DNA of 14,183 nt from JBDGRJ01 sp042218065 (GCA_042218065.1 JBDGRL010000031.1:1-14183); one strand, 5' to 3'. Shown: positions 6,318 to 14,080, numbered from the stretch's first letter. Made by a program: numbers and translations. Notes: generated by a model not told the origin, from the sequence alone.

Positions 6318-8048
6318 ATGTGTGCAAAAAACGTACGACGTAATAGTGCGAAATACCGCTCGAATCAGAGTGGAAGTAAAAGTAGTGACAATTTAAGAAT
6401 TATACCTTTAGGAGGACAAGAGGAGGTAGGTAGAAATATGACTGCTTTTGAATATAAAGGGGATATTGTAATTCTTGATATAGGTATGCAGTTTCCGGAA
6501 GAAGATATGCCGGGTGTGGATTATATTGTGCCTAATGTGGATTACCTTGAAGGTAGAGAAGATGATATTAAAGGAGTTGTATTCTCTCACGGACATCTGG
6601 ATCACATTGGTGGAGCTCCTGTGGTAATGGAACAGTTGGATTACCCTCTTGCGATTGGGAGAGATCTTACTTTGGAGCTGGTAAAAAGTCAGATGAAAGA
6701 TTATAAGGATGATACATCAAATAAGCTTCAAACTTTGCAGATAAATAGTATTGATCAGGTTATAAACCTAGGCAATTTTACTACCAAGTTTTTCCAGGTA
6801 GAGCACTCTATAATGGATGCGGTCGGGGTAATATTTGAAACACCGGAAGGAACTATTATCCATCCGGGTGACTGGACTTTAGATCGTAGTGGAGACGGTG
6901 AACCTAACTTGGACTATACACACCTACAGGATCATCCTAGTCCTACTATCCTTATGTTAGAAAGCTTAGGTGCTGTGCACCACGATCACGGAACTACATA
7001 CGAAGAGATGTATGATAATCTCTATGAAATTATGGAGAATGCTCCGGGTAGGACTATTATTGGAACTTTCTCCTCTCAGATTGAAAGAATTAAGTGGATA
7101 TTAAATTCAGCACAAGAATTAGGAAAAAAAGTATTTTTGGATGGATACAGTATGCGGCAAAATGTAAGTATAGCTCAAGATCTAGGATATATAGATTTTG
7201 ATAAAGGTATATTGAAGAATATAAGAAATATTGATGATTATCCTGATCAAGATGTAGTAGTAGTATGTACTGGAGCCCAAGGGGAGGAACATGCTGCATT
7301 AAACCGCATGGTAGAAGAAAGACATAAGCATGTAACCTTGAAGAAAAAAGATAGTGTGATATTCTCTTCTTCTATTATTCCTGGTAACGCTATCACTATT
7401 CAGAAGTTGAAGGATAATATGTACCGAAAATGTGATAATGTATACCACAATGAAATTATGGATGTACACGTAAGTGGTCACGCCACTAGAGAGGATATAG
7501 AAGATATGGTAGATATGATCCAGCCTGATTATTTACTGCCGGTCTATGCACACCATTATATGTTGAAAGAAGCCAAGAAAGTAGCGGTGAATGACGGCTA
7601 TCCAGAAGAGGGTGTGTTTATTTTAGATAATGGGGATATTTTAGAGCTCAAGGATGGTCAAGCAAAAATGGCTGACGAGCAAGCTAATACTGATTATGTC
7701 TTTGTTGATGGTTTGGGAGTTACTGATTCTCATGAGATAGTGCTAAGGGATAGAAACAAGCTAGCCGAAGATGGTATGGTGGTAGTAATAGCTACTGTTT
7801 ACTCAAAGAGTGGGGAACTTGTACAAAACCCAGATATAATCTCTAGAGGTTTTGTTTATCTAAAACAAAACAAGGAGTTGGTAGAAGATATAAGACATAA
7901 AGCTAAGAGAATGGTAAAAAGATCTAACCCAGAGAACTGGACTGATACCAATCAGATAAAAAATGATATCCGAAATAAAATCGGGGATTTCATCTACTCA
8001 AAGACTGAGCGTAGACCGATGATTCTTCCGGTGGTTATTGAAGCGTAA
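6318..8048 (+). CDS. rnj: Ribonuclease J (metallo-beta-lactamase / beta-CASP family)
   Basis: Cytoplasmic RNase with 5'-to-3' exonuclease and endonuclease activity in RNA decay and maturation. Residues 1-24 are a basic, low-complexity extension. The metallo-beta-lactamase core then shows IIPLGGQEEVGRNM (28-41), the zinc motif HGHLDH (91-96), motif 3 H163 (VEHSIMDA) and motif 4 D185 (HPGDW). The beta-CASP part shows GTFSSQIERI (249-258), VVCTGAQGEEHAALNRM (315-331) and HVSGHATREDI (384-394). A C-terminal RNase J domain follows (about 460-576). Length 576 against about 555 in Bacillus. The usual PVHGE motif reads PVYAHHYML here (408-416), so the expected histidine is Tyr410. The start ATG at 6318 lacks a Shine-Dalgarno; a possible -10 TATAAC sits at 6281-6286. 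The gene lies alone between two probable terminators. The family call is firm; the consequence of the altered motif is unknown. Confidence 0.93.
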   Translation: MCAKNVRRNSAKYRSNQSGSKSSDNLRIIPLGGQEEVGRNMTAFEYKGDIVILDIGMQFPEEDMPGVDYIVPNVDYLEGREDDIKGVVFSHGHLDHIGGAPVVMEQLDYPLAIGRDLTLELVKSQMKDYKDDTSNKLQTLQINSIDQVINLGNFTTKFFQVEHSIMDAVGVIFETPEGTIIHPGDWTLDRSGDGEPNLDYTHLQDHPSPTILMLESLGAVHHDHGTTYEEMYDNLYEIMENAPGRTIIGTFSSQIERIKWILNSAQELGKKVFLDGYSMRQNVSIAQDLGYIDFDKGILKNIRNIDDYPDQDVVVVCTGAQGEEHAALNRMVEERHKHVTLKKKDSVIFSSSIIPGNAITIQKLKDNMYRKCDNVYHNEIMDVHVSGHATREDIEDMVDMIQPDYLLPVYAHHYMLKEAKKVAVNDGYPEEGVFILDNGDILELKDGQAKMADEQANTDYVFVDGLGVTDSHEIVLRDRNKLAEDGMVVVIATVYSKSGELVQNPDIISRGFVYLKQNKELVEDIRHKAKRMVKRSNPENWTDTNQIKNDIRNKIGDFIYSKTERRPMILPVVIEA

Positions 8049-8065
8049 AGTAACATTCATAAGAC

Positions 8066-8090
8066 AAAATTAGGTGACTTAGTTTTATTT
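8066..8090 (+). terminator. Weak candidate terminator after rnj
   Basis: Nine pairs between 8066-8074 and 8078-8086 (AAAATTAGG with CTTAGTTTT, two of them G-T) around a TGA loop, followed by ATTT. The stem is nearly all A-T, so it may be only a partial stop between rnj and truB. Confidence 0.25.
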
Positions 8091-8105
8091 TCCTGACTTT
8101 TTCAA

Positions 8106-8894
8106 ATGGAAAAAGTAGTTTTATTAAGAAAACCGATAAGTTTTACTCCACTTCAAGCTATAAACAAATTCAAAAAAGAAAATCCAGAATTTAAAGACAA
8201 AAAAATGAGCTACGCAGGGAGGTTGGACCCGATGGCGGAGGGTTTGCTTGTGTGCTTGGTAGGTGAAGAAAACAAAAAGAGAGAGGAGTATCAAAATTTG
8301 GATAAAGAATACACGTTTGAGGTATTATTTGGAGTCTCTACAGATACTTATGATGTTATGGGCTTGCCGGATTCGGTTTACGTATCAGGTTATCCAGAAG
8401 ATTTAGAAAATAGAGTAGAGAAATCTTTGGATGGTTTTCGAGGTGAATTTAAACAAAAATTTCCACCTTACTCTTCTTATAGAATCGAAGGTAAACCATT
8501 ATTTTGGTGGGCAAGAGAAGGCAAGTTGGATCAGATTAAAATTCCACAAAAAGAGGTGGAGGTTAAGAAGCTAAGCCAGCTGGGTTCTTATGAAATGGAG
8601 GTAGGACAAATAATGGAGGAAGTAGTGGAGAGGATATCAAAAGTAAAGGGTGAATTCAGACAGAAGCAAATAATCTCTAGATGGGAGCAATTTGCAAAAG
8701 AAAATGCAGACAAAAAGTTAAGGATATTTAAATTTAATTGTAGTACCACTAGTGGCACTTATATCCGCTCTATAGCTCATTATCTTGGTCAAAAAATAGG
8801 AGTGGGTGCGATTGCTTTTAAGATATTAAGAACTAAAGTAGGTGAATTTCAGTTAGAAGATGCCGTGTCGATAAATAACGCTACTTACTTGTAA
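8106..8894 (+). CDS. truB: tRNA pseudouridine(55) synthase TruB
   Basis: Converts U55 in the T-loop of tRNAs to pseudouridine. Visible motifs: LLRKPISFTPLQA near the N-terminus (6-18); catalytic Asp41 in AGRLDPMAEGLL (37-48); KEYTFEVLFGVSTDTYDVMG (67-86); PPYSSYRIEGK (120-130); and TSGTYIRSIAHYLG (215-228) followed by LRTKVGEF (241-248). The usual catalytic box reads GTLDP-A-G; here it is GRLDP-A-G, with the Asp kept. About 45 extra helical residues (163-207, including KVKGEFRQKQII) sit between two strands that are adjacent in the E. coli enzyme. The C-terminal PUA domain is absent: the protein ends at 262 against 314 in E. coli. The ATG at 8106 starts just before the conserved strand and has no Shine-Dalgarno. 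Sure of the family. Confidence 0.92.
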   Translation: MEKVVLLRKPISFTPLQAINKFKKENPEFKDKKMSYAGRLDPMAEGLLVCLVGEENKKREEYQNLDKEYTFEVLFGVSTDTYDVMGLPDSVYVSGYPEDLENRVEKSLDGFRGEFKQKFPPYSSYRIEGKPLFWWAREGKLDQIKIPQKEVEVKKLSQLGSYEMEVGQIMEEVVERISKVKGEFRQKQIISRWEQFAKENADKKLRIFKFNCSTTSGTYIRSIAHYLGQKIGVGAIAFKILRTKVGEFQLEDAVSINNATYL

Positions 8895-8917
8895 GGATAA
8901 TTAAATTAAGTTACTCT
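8889..8917 (+). promoter_or_regulatory. Possible promoter of trpS
   Basis: TTGTAA (8889-8894, overlapping the truB stop codon), 17-base spacer, TACTCT (8912-8917). The expected start near 8924 leaves about 25 nt before the ATG at 8949. The -10 is a weak match, so this is tentative. Confidence 0.35.
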
Positions 8918-8948
8918 ATATCTGTCACAAAGTAATCATTATTAAATT

Positions 8949-9935
8949 ATGTCAGATAAACCAACTTTAGTATCCGGTATAAAGCCGACTGGAAATATGC
9001 ATATAGGAAATTATCTTGGTGCAGTAAAAAACTGGATAGATCTACAAGAATCCGGTGATTATAATTGCATTTTTTTTATTGCCGATTATCATAGTTTAAC
9101 TATAGATTTGGGGTCTGAAAAAAGACATGATCAAATCTACAAAACTGCAGCTGAATATATTGCTGCCGGGATTGATCCGGAAAAATGTACTTTTTTTGTT
9201 CAGTCACATGTTCCGGCCCACACAGAATTAGCCTGGATTTTTAATTGTGTAACTTCTGTAGGCGAACTGAAGCGCATGACACAGTATAAGTCAAAAGCTG
9301 ATGAAAATCCTAATTCTGGACTATTTACATATCCAGTTTTGATGGCTGCGGATATATTGTTATATAAGGGGGAAGTGATACCAGTTGGTGAAGACCAGAT
9401 TCAGCATCTTGAATTAAATAGAAAAATAGCTCGCAATTTTAACAACCGCTTCGATACTGATTACTTTCCTGAACCAGAACCAGAACTAACTGAAACTCCG
9501 CGGGTAAAAAGCTTGAAGGAGCCAGAGAGTAAAATGAGTAAGTCTAAAGGAGATGATCATGTGATAGAATTAGCAGATTCTCCAGAAGTAATTGAGGAAA
9601 AAGTGAAAAAAGCCGTGACAGCTACTGAGGGTGGTGGTGAAAAAATTGCACCTGGTGTCAAGAACTTACTATTATTTTTAGAAAAATTTGGTGATCAAGA
9701 TACTTATGAGAAGTATCTAAAAAAAGAGAAGTCTGGAGAAATAAAGTACGGCTACCTGAAACAAAAAGTTAGTTCTGCTATTTCCGAGTATTTTTCTGAT
9801 TTTAGAGAGAAGAGAAGTGAGTTAATACAAGATCGTGATAAGTTGGCTGATATTCTGATTCAAGGTGCAGAAGAAGCTCAAGAAATTGCTCAAGAAAATA
9901 TATCAGATATTAGAGAAATTGTTGGGGTGCGATAG
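8949..9935 (+). CDS. trpS: Tryptophan--tRNA ligase
   Basis: Class I aminoacyl-tRNA synthetase that activates tryptophan with ATP and charges tRNA-Trp in the cytoplasm. The N-terminal SGIKPTGNMHIGNYLGA (9-25) holds the HIGH-type motif (HIGN, 18-21). YPVLMAADILLY (128-139) and VGEDQIQHLELNR (146-158) are family-typical, and KMSKS is at 195-199. A helical anticodon-recognition domain fills the C-terminus. At 328 residues it is the standard bacterial length, with nothing missing. It sits 54 bases after truB and ends 45 bases before the ATG of the next gene; a promoter for that gene overlaps its 3' end. The start ATG has no Shine-Dalgarno but is set by the conserved N-terminal strand. Confidence 0.96.
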   Translation: MSDKPTLVSGIKPTGNMHIGNYLGAVKNWIDLQESGDYNCIFFIADYHSLTIDLGSEKRHDQIYKTAAEYIAAGIDPEKCTFFVQSHVPAHTELAWIFNCVTSVGELKRMTQYKSKADENPNSGLFTYPVLMAADILLYKGEVIPVGEDQIQHLELNRKIARNFNNRFDTDYFPEPEPELTETPRVKSLKEPESKMSKSKGDDHVIELADSPEVIEEKVKKAVTATEGGGEKIAPGVKNLLLFLEKFGDQDTYEKYLKKEKSGEIKYGYLKQKVSSAISEYFSDFREKRSELIQDRDKLADILIQGAEEAQEIAQENISDIREIVGVR

Positions 9936-9951
9936 TTATAATTGTTATAAT
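9922..9951 (+). promoter_or_regulatory. Promoter of the membrane protein / pilB operon
   Basis: Extended -10 TGTTATAAT (9943-9951) with TTGGGG (9922-9927) 18 bases upstream as a partial -35. The extended -10 is identical to that of clpC. The expected start near 9958 gives about 23 nt before the ATG at 9981, which favours that start over the in-frame TTG at 9966. Confidence 0.65.
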
Positions 9952-9980
9952 AAAATAACTAACACTTGAATAATATACTT

Positions 9981-10967
9981 ATGTTAAAAGAATCAACCTT
10001 TCGTAAGGCACTTCACGCCAGTTGGGATCTAGCTTGGCACCATAAAGTTCTATGGATATTTGGTTTGTTTGCAGCTTTTTTGGGCCAAATGGGTTTGTTT
10101 GAGCTTTTTATCAAAGTAGGTTTGATAGGTACTGATTATTCTTATGCACCCCCTTGGTTTACTTTTGATTACGCTGCATTAGGTTCTGCTATAAATGCTT
10201 TAGCTTTTTCTTTGCAAGGTTGGCTGCTATTGGCCTGGTTTATTGTGCTTTTTGGTGGTGTAGGTATTGTACTGCTTTTTGTCTCGGTTAGCTCTCAGGG
10301 AGCGCTCATAGACTCAGCAGCTCAGTTCATAGAAGAAGAAAAATTACCGGACACTTCTGTGGCTTGGCATAGCGGGGTGCATCATTTTTGGAGGTTGCTG
10401 GCTATAAATATAATTAAGAAGGTCCTCATTTTTGTCTTTGCTTTGGGGGTTGGGTACAGCACTATATTAGCAATCGGTAAATCTGCTGGAGTCGGTATTA
10501 CAATTTTCACTGTATCTTTTTTACTAGCTGTAGTATTGGGAGCTATAGTTTCTTTTCTTTCGGTTTATGCAGCTTGCTATGTAGTAGTAGATGAATCTTC
10601 ATTGATAGAGTCTATTAAGAAATCTTATAAATTATTCAAGAACCACTGGCTTGTCTCAATTGAGATAGGAGCAGTTATTCTAGCTTTGAATTTTGTCTTT
10701 GTCTTTTTGGTTGTGGCATCTTTGTTTTTGTTGTTTATGCCTACTTTGATGTTGTGGTTAATAGCAGTGACAATAGTAAGCAAGGCACTATACACTATCG
10801 GCGTGGTGTTGGCTAGTTTGATTTTTATTGTTTTTATGGCTTTTGCTGGTAGTATTTTCAAGGTATTCACCACTTCTGCTTGGACTTATCTGTTTATGAA
10901 AATGCACCACCATGGACTTTTGAGTCGCATCAAACATTTGAGTGGTCTTCATAAGTTTGAACAATAA
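9981..10967 (+). CDS. Polytopic membrane protein of unknown function
   Basis: I do not recognise a specific family; the layout resembles the broad group of six-helix membrane proteins carrying a K-SY-L-K-HW motif. Counting from the ATG at 9981, it has 328 residues. The amphipathic N-terminus is FRKALHASWDLAWHHK. Hydrophobic segments lie at about 23-45, 77-106, 143-165, 170-200, 223-255 and 262-297. The cytoplasmic-looking segment SLIESIKKSYKLFKNHWL (about 208-225) repeats the pattern of the N-terminal SW-L--HHKVLW. The C-terminus is basic and His-rich. An in-frame TTG at 9966 would add five residues, but it would leave only about 8 nt after the predicted transcription start, so ATG is preferred. 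The stop codon is three bases from the next ATG, so it is probably translated with the PilB-like ATPase; this could mean a role in that machine or in the envelope. No catalytic motif is visible. Confidence 0.8.
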   Translation: MLKESTFRKALHASWDLAWHHKVLWIFGLFAAFLGQMGLFELFIKVGLIGTDYSYAPPWFTFDYAALGSAINALAFSLQGWLLLAWFIVLFGGVGIVLLFVSVSSQGALIDSAAQFIEEEKLPDTSVAWHSGVHHFWRLLAINIIKKVLIFVFALGVGYSTILAIGKSAGVGITIFTVSFLLAVVLGAIVSFLSVYAACYVVVDESSLIESIKKSYKLFKNHWLVSIEIGAVILALNFVFVFLVVASLFLLFMPTLMLWLIAVTIVSKALYTIGVVLASLIFIVFMAFAGSIFKVFTTSAWTYLFMKMHHHGLLSRIKHLSGLHKFEQ

Positions 10968-10970
10968 GTT

Positions 10971-12722
10971 ATGTCCTCAGATTCAGATTTCAGCTCTGTA
11001 GAAGATATGGTTGATAATGCAGAGGAGCATGAAGAGAAGATGCAAAACTCGGATAATATTAAAGTGGCTCCCAATGAAACCCGGAAGGAGTTTAAATCGA
11101 AAATGAATGAAATACAGCACAAAGAAAAGGAGAGAGAGGCTAAAAGAAAAGCTAAACAATTAGGATATCCACATATTGATTTGACGGATTTTCCTGTAAG
11201 TCAAGATGCACTTAAGCTCATGAGTGAAGAAAGAGCAAAGGAACTAAAAGCAGTCAGTTTTTATTTTCAGGATAGAAATTTAAGGATAGGTGCTGTAAAT
11301 CCTGATAAACAAGAGATAAAGGAACTTGCAGATGAGTTGAAAGAAGAGGCTCAGGCTGAGTCTGTCAAGATATATACTATTTCTAAGAGGAGTTTGGAGA
11401 AAATGCTGGAAAAATACAAGAATATGCCTACGGTTGAAAAAGTTCGAAAAGAAGTAGAGATTGATCCAGATAAATTAAAGAATGTAAAATCGGACATAGG
11501 AGATTTTTCAGCTTTGCAAGATAAGATAGAAGAAGCGGAAAGCACTACTGACGTTGTTACCTATATTTTAGGTGCCGGTTTGCAGTTGGATGCTTCTGAT
11601 GTTCACATTGAAGCTGGGGATGAGCAAATACAGGTTAGGCTTAGGATAGACGGGATTCTACATGATGCCGCTATAATAGAGAAAAATTTGTATGAAAAGG
11701 TTGTTTCCAGGATAAAGCTAGTAGCTTCATTAAAGTTAAATATTACAGATGAACCTCAAGACGGGCGCTTTACTATTAACTTAGAGGATGAAGGGGAAGT
11801 AGATGTTCGAGTTTCAACTGTGCCTACAGTGCATGGAGAAAGTGTTGTTATGAGGCTTTTGCGACAAGATCGTGAGGCGTTTACTCTAGAAGAACTTGGA
11901 GTACAACCGAAACCGCTAGAGAGACTTGAAAGACAGCTGAAAAGACCAAATGGTATGATTATTACAACAGGTCCAACCGGATCAGGTAAAACAACCACTT
12001 TATATTCTTCAATGCAGATGCTGAATGAGCCGGAAGTAAAAATAGTAACCTTAGAAAATCCGGTTGAGTATAAAATGGAAGGAATCAACCAAACAGAAGT
12101 CGGAGAAGAGTTTACTTTTCAAGAAGGTTTGGAGTCTATGCTGAGACAGGACCCGGATATAGCAATGGTTGGAGAGATAAGAAACCTTGAGACGGCTGAA
12201 ACATCAATACAGGCTGCATTGACAGGACACTTGATGTTGTCAACACTTCACACTAATACTGCTGCTGGTGCTATACCTAGATTTTTGTCTATGGGAGCAA
12301 AACCATTTTTACTTGCACCGGCTTTGAACTGCGTCATAGGACAAAGGTTGGTTAGAAGATTATGTAAAAATTGCAAATTTGAAACCGATTTAGATTCGGA
12401 GTATGAACAAGAAGTAAAATCAGAAATTAAACAAATGCCGGAAGAGGTAAAGAAACAAGTAAAAGACAAGGAGTGGAAATTTTATAGTGCCGAGGGTTGT
12501 GAGGAATGCAACCAGATCGGATATAGTGGCAGAATTGGAATCTATGAGATTTTTGAGATTGATGACGAGTTTGAAGATATGATTCTTGAAGGAGATGTCG
12601 CCGAACATGAAATAGAGGAAAAAGCTATACAAAAAGGTATGATGAAAATGGTTCATGATGGTATTATAAAAACTTTAGATGGAATTACCTCAATAGAAGA
12701 AGTATTTAGAGTTATTGAATAA
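10971..12722 (+). CDS. pilB: PilB/GspE-family type IV pilus (type II secretion-like) assembly ATPase
   Basis: Cytoplasmic hexameric secretion ATPase that powers extension of type IV pilus-like filaments. Residues 1-64 are a charged, probably disordered leader. About 65-150 resemble the MshEN/T2SSE N-terminal domain. The catalytic part (about 185-583) shows SDVHIEAG (209-216), RLRIDGILHD (223-232), EPQDGRF (261-267), Walker A GPTGSGKTT (334-342), the Asp-box around ENPVEY (362-367), Walker B DPDIAMVGEIR (394-404) and the His-box GHLMLSTLHTN (419-429). A tetracysteine zinc site, C465xxC468 with C510xxC513, is typical of PilB/GspE and absent from PilT, which favours an assembly role. Length 583 is normal. 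No pilin, prepilin peptidase, PilC or PilM lies in the window. The ATG is three bases after the preceding gene's stop, so the two form an operon. PilB and GspE cannot be told apart from sequence alone. Confidence 0.9.
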   Translation: MSSDSDFSSVEDMVDNAEEHEEKMQNSDNIKVAPNETRKEFKSKMNEIQHKEKEREAKRKAKQLGYPHIDLTDFPVSQDALKLMSEERAKELKAVSFYFQDRNLRIGAVNPDKQEIKELADELKEEAQAESVKIYTISKRSLEKMLEKYKNMPTVEKVRKEVEIDPDKLKNVKSDIGDFSALQDKIEEAESTTDVVTYILGAGLQLDASDVHIEAGDEQIQVRLRIDGILHDAAIIEKNLYEKVVSRIKLVASLKLNITDEPQDGRFTINLEDEGEVDVRVSTVPTVHGESVVMRLLRQDREAFTLEELGVQPKPLERLERQLKRPNGMIITTGPTGSGKTTTLYSSMQMLNEPEVKIVTLENPVEYKMEGINQTEVGEEFTFQEGLESMLRQDPDIAMVGEIRNLETAETSIQAALTGHLMLSTLHTNTAAGAIPRFLSMGAKPFLLAPALNCVIGQRLVRRLCKNCKFETDLDSEYEQEVKSEIKQMPEEVKKQVKDKEWKFYSAEGCEECNQIGYSGRIGIYEIFEIDDEFEDMILEGDVAEHEIEEKAIQKGMMKMVHDGIIKTLDGITSIEEVFRVIE

Positions 12723-12727
12723 TCAAG

Positions 12728-12757
12728 TTCTGTTTCTTTTTTGTTTTATGTTATAAT
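12728..12757 (+). promoter_or_regulatory. Promoter of the baseplate-J-like gene
   Basis: Extended -10 TGTTATAAT (12749-12757), identical to those of clpC and the membrane protein gene; the -35 is poor (TTCTGT at 12728-12733, 18-base spacing). The expected start near 12764 gives about 29 nt of leader before the ATG at 12793. A second TATAAC at 12771-12776 lacks a -35. Confidence 0.6.
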
Positions 12758-12792
12758 GCTTTACAGGTAATATAACCTTTTAATTATTTTTT

Positions 12793-13947
12793 ATGGTTTC
12801 AAGGAGAAAGGAGACATCTTTACCAAAAGATAGACCAGTCCGTTTTTATAAAATTGTAGCTCTCACTTTTCTTTTTATCACTTTGCTTCTGTTGGGCAGT
12901 ATAGTTTTCATGTCATCTAAGAGGGCAACTATAACTATTACTAGTAAAGAAAAACCGATAGAGGCTACTACTGCTGTAGAGGTTACCTCGGGTTCGAACC
13001 CAGCGGCAGGAGAAAAGGTCAGGGGCTTAGTTACTAGTACCAGTATTACTGCCAGGGGTTCTTTTAGTCCTACAGGACAGAAAAAGGTATCAGCCACAGC
13101 AACAGGTAAAATTACTATCCATAATGAATCAAGTATAGATCAACCTTTAGTAGAAACTACCCGCTTTTTATCTCCAGACGATATATTATTTAGACTAAAG
13201 AACGATGTAGAGGTCCCAGCTAACTCTACAATAACTGCTGAGGTTTACTCCGATCAAAAAGGTGAAAGATATAATATAGGACCTACCAAATTTAGTATTC
13301 CGGGTTTAAGCTCAGCCAGGCAAAAAGTAGTTTACGGTACTAGCAAAGAACCTATGACAGGTGGAGTAAAGACAGTTGGAGCTATCAGTAAATCAGATAT
13401 TCAACAAGCACGGAAACAGCTGAAGAAAAAAGTTAAAGAGGCAGCAGAAGATAAGTTTAAGGCTAAGCAGCAGTCTGCGAAAGATTTAGTTGTGTTTATT
13501 AGAGAATCGCAAGCAAAGACTGAGTCTAAGATAGGTGAAAAGGTGGATAAGTTTAATATGGAAATGGAGGCGGAAGCAGTAGGTGTTTTCTATAAACAGG
13601 ATAAAATAAGGCAGCTAGCTGAGAAGGCATTAATGAAAAAGGCTGTAAATGACACAGAAGTAGTTCAAGTTTCGGATAAAAAACCTACGGTAAAGTTTGA
13701 TTCATATGATGAACAGGATCGTAGTGCGATTTTAACGGTATCAATCTCTGGTACCTCCAGCTTGAATCCTGATAGTAAACAGTTAAATAAGGTTATGTTT
13801 TTTGGTAAAACTGAGGAAGAAGTGAGGCGTTACTTGCTTTCATTAGAGCATGTTCATTCTGTAGATATAAAGTTTTCGCCCGCATGGATTGATAGTGTTC
13901 CTCATGTGAGTGATCATGTAAATGTAGTAGTAAAGAAGATTGACTAA
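12793..13947 (+). CDS. Membrane-anchored baseplate J-like protein
   Basis: It has the layout of proteins often annotated as baseplate J-like in CPR genomes; the function is not known. Residues 1-19 are basic, 20-41 form one membrane segment, and the rest (about 340 residues) is predicted outside the membrane. Residues 100-190 hold the recognisable core: a beta-rich run ATGKITIHN (102-110), TTRFLSPDDILFRL (122-135), EVPANSTITAEV (140-151), GERYNIGPTKFSIPG (157-171) and ending KEPMTGG (185-191). A helical, Lys/Gln-rich stretch follows (about 199-285). The C-terminal FGKTEEEVRRYLLSLEHVHSVDIKF (337-361) resembles a small alpha/beta module. No phage genes are nearby, so a free phage tail origin is unlikely. 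It follows pilB by 70 bases but has its own promoter, suggesting a surface role beside the pilus-like machine. A strong terminator follows. Confidence 0.72.
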   Translation: MVSRRKETSLPKDRPVRFYKIVALTFLFITLLLLGSIVFMSSKRATITITSKEKPIEATTAVEVTSGSNPAAGEKVRGLVTSTSITARGSFSPTGQKKVSATATGKITIHNESSIDQPLVETTRFLSPDDILFRLKNDVEVPANSTITAEVYSDQKGERYNIGPTKFSIPGLSSARQKVVYGTSKEPMTGGVKTVGAISKSDIQQARKQLKKKVKEAAEDKFKAKQQSAKDLVVFIRESQAKTESKIGEKVDKFNMEMEAEAVGVFYKQDKIRQLAEKALMKKAVNDTEVVQVSDKKPTVKFDSYDEQDRSAILTVSISGTSSLNPDSKQLNKVMFFGKTEEEVRRYLLSLEHVHSVDIKFSPAWIDSVPHVSDHVNVVVKKID

Positions 13948-13948
13948 C

Positions 13949-13976
13949 TTGACAAAATCGGCAATTTTAGTACCCT
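13949..13976 (+). promoter_or_regulatory. Possible thrS promoter overlapping the upstream terminator
   Basis: A perfect TTGACA (13949-13954) is followed by 16 bases and TACCCT (13971-13976), a weak -10. The predicted start near 13983 falls at the end of the 5' arm of the downstream hairpin. The thrS leader would then be about 98 nt, far longer than those of neighbouring genes. Confidence 0.35.
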
Positions 13977-14000
13977 AAGCACTGGAGTACAGTGCTTTTT
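13977..14000 (+). terminator. Rho-independent terminator after the baseplate-J-like gene
   Basis: A perfect 8-bp stem AAGCACTG (13977-13984) / CAGTGCTT (13990-13997) with a GAGTA loop, running into TTTTTATATTT. It lies 30 bases after the stop codon. There is no T-run on the minus side, so it works in the plus direction only. Confidence 0.85.
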
Positions 14001-14080
14001 ATATTTGAGATTTGATAAATTTTAGTGCTTTCAATTAAACAAGCAAAATTTCAAGTATTAAGATAATTTATAAAAATTAT

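Noticed and set aside
9966..9980. TTG start for the membrane protein, adding five residues
   Set aside because: It would leave only about 8 nt after the predicted transcription start, while the ATG at 9981 gives about 23 nt, like the other genes.
11756..12088. Open frame of 110 codons antisense to pilB
   Set aside because: It overlaps the Walker A region of a strongly conserved gene and its translation resembles no family.
12793..13947. Prophage or contractile injection system remnant, based on the baseplate J resemblance
   Set aside because: There is an N-terminal membrane anchor and no tail, sheath, capsid, integrase or lysis genes nearby; proteins of this layout are common chromosomal genes in CPR bacteria.
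13977..13997. Second CIRCE-like repeat containing AGCACT / AGTGCT
   Set aside because: The spacer is 5 rather than 9 bases, the arms do not match TTAGCACTC, and a T-run follows, so it is a terminator.
13991..14031. AGTGCTTT repeated at 13991-13998 and 14024-14031, suggesting an attenuator switch for thrS
   Set aside because: The second copy comes after the terminator, so it could not compete with it in time during transcription. No T-box specifier or GGTGG-type T-box sequence was seen.
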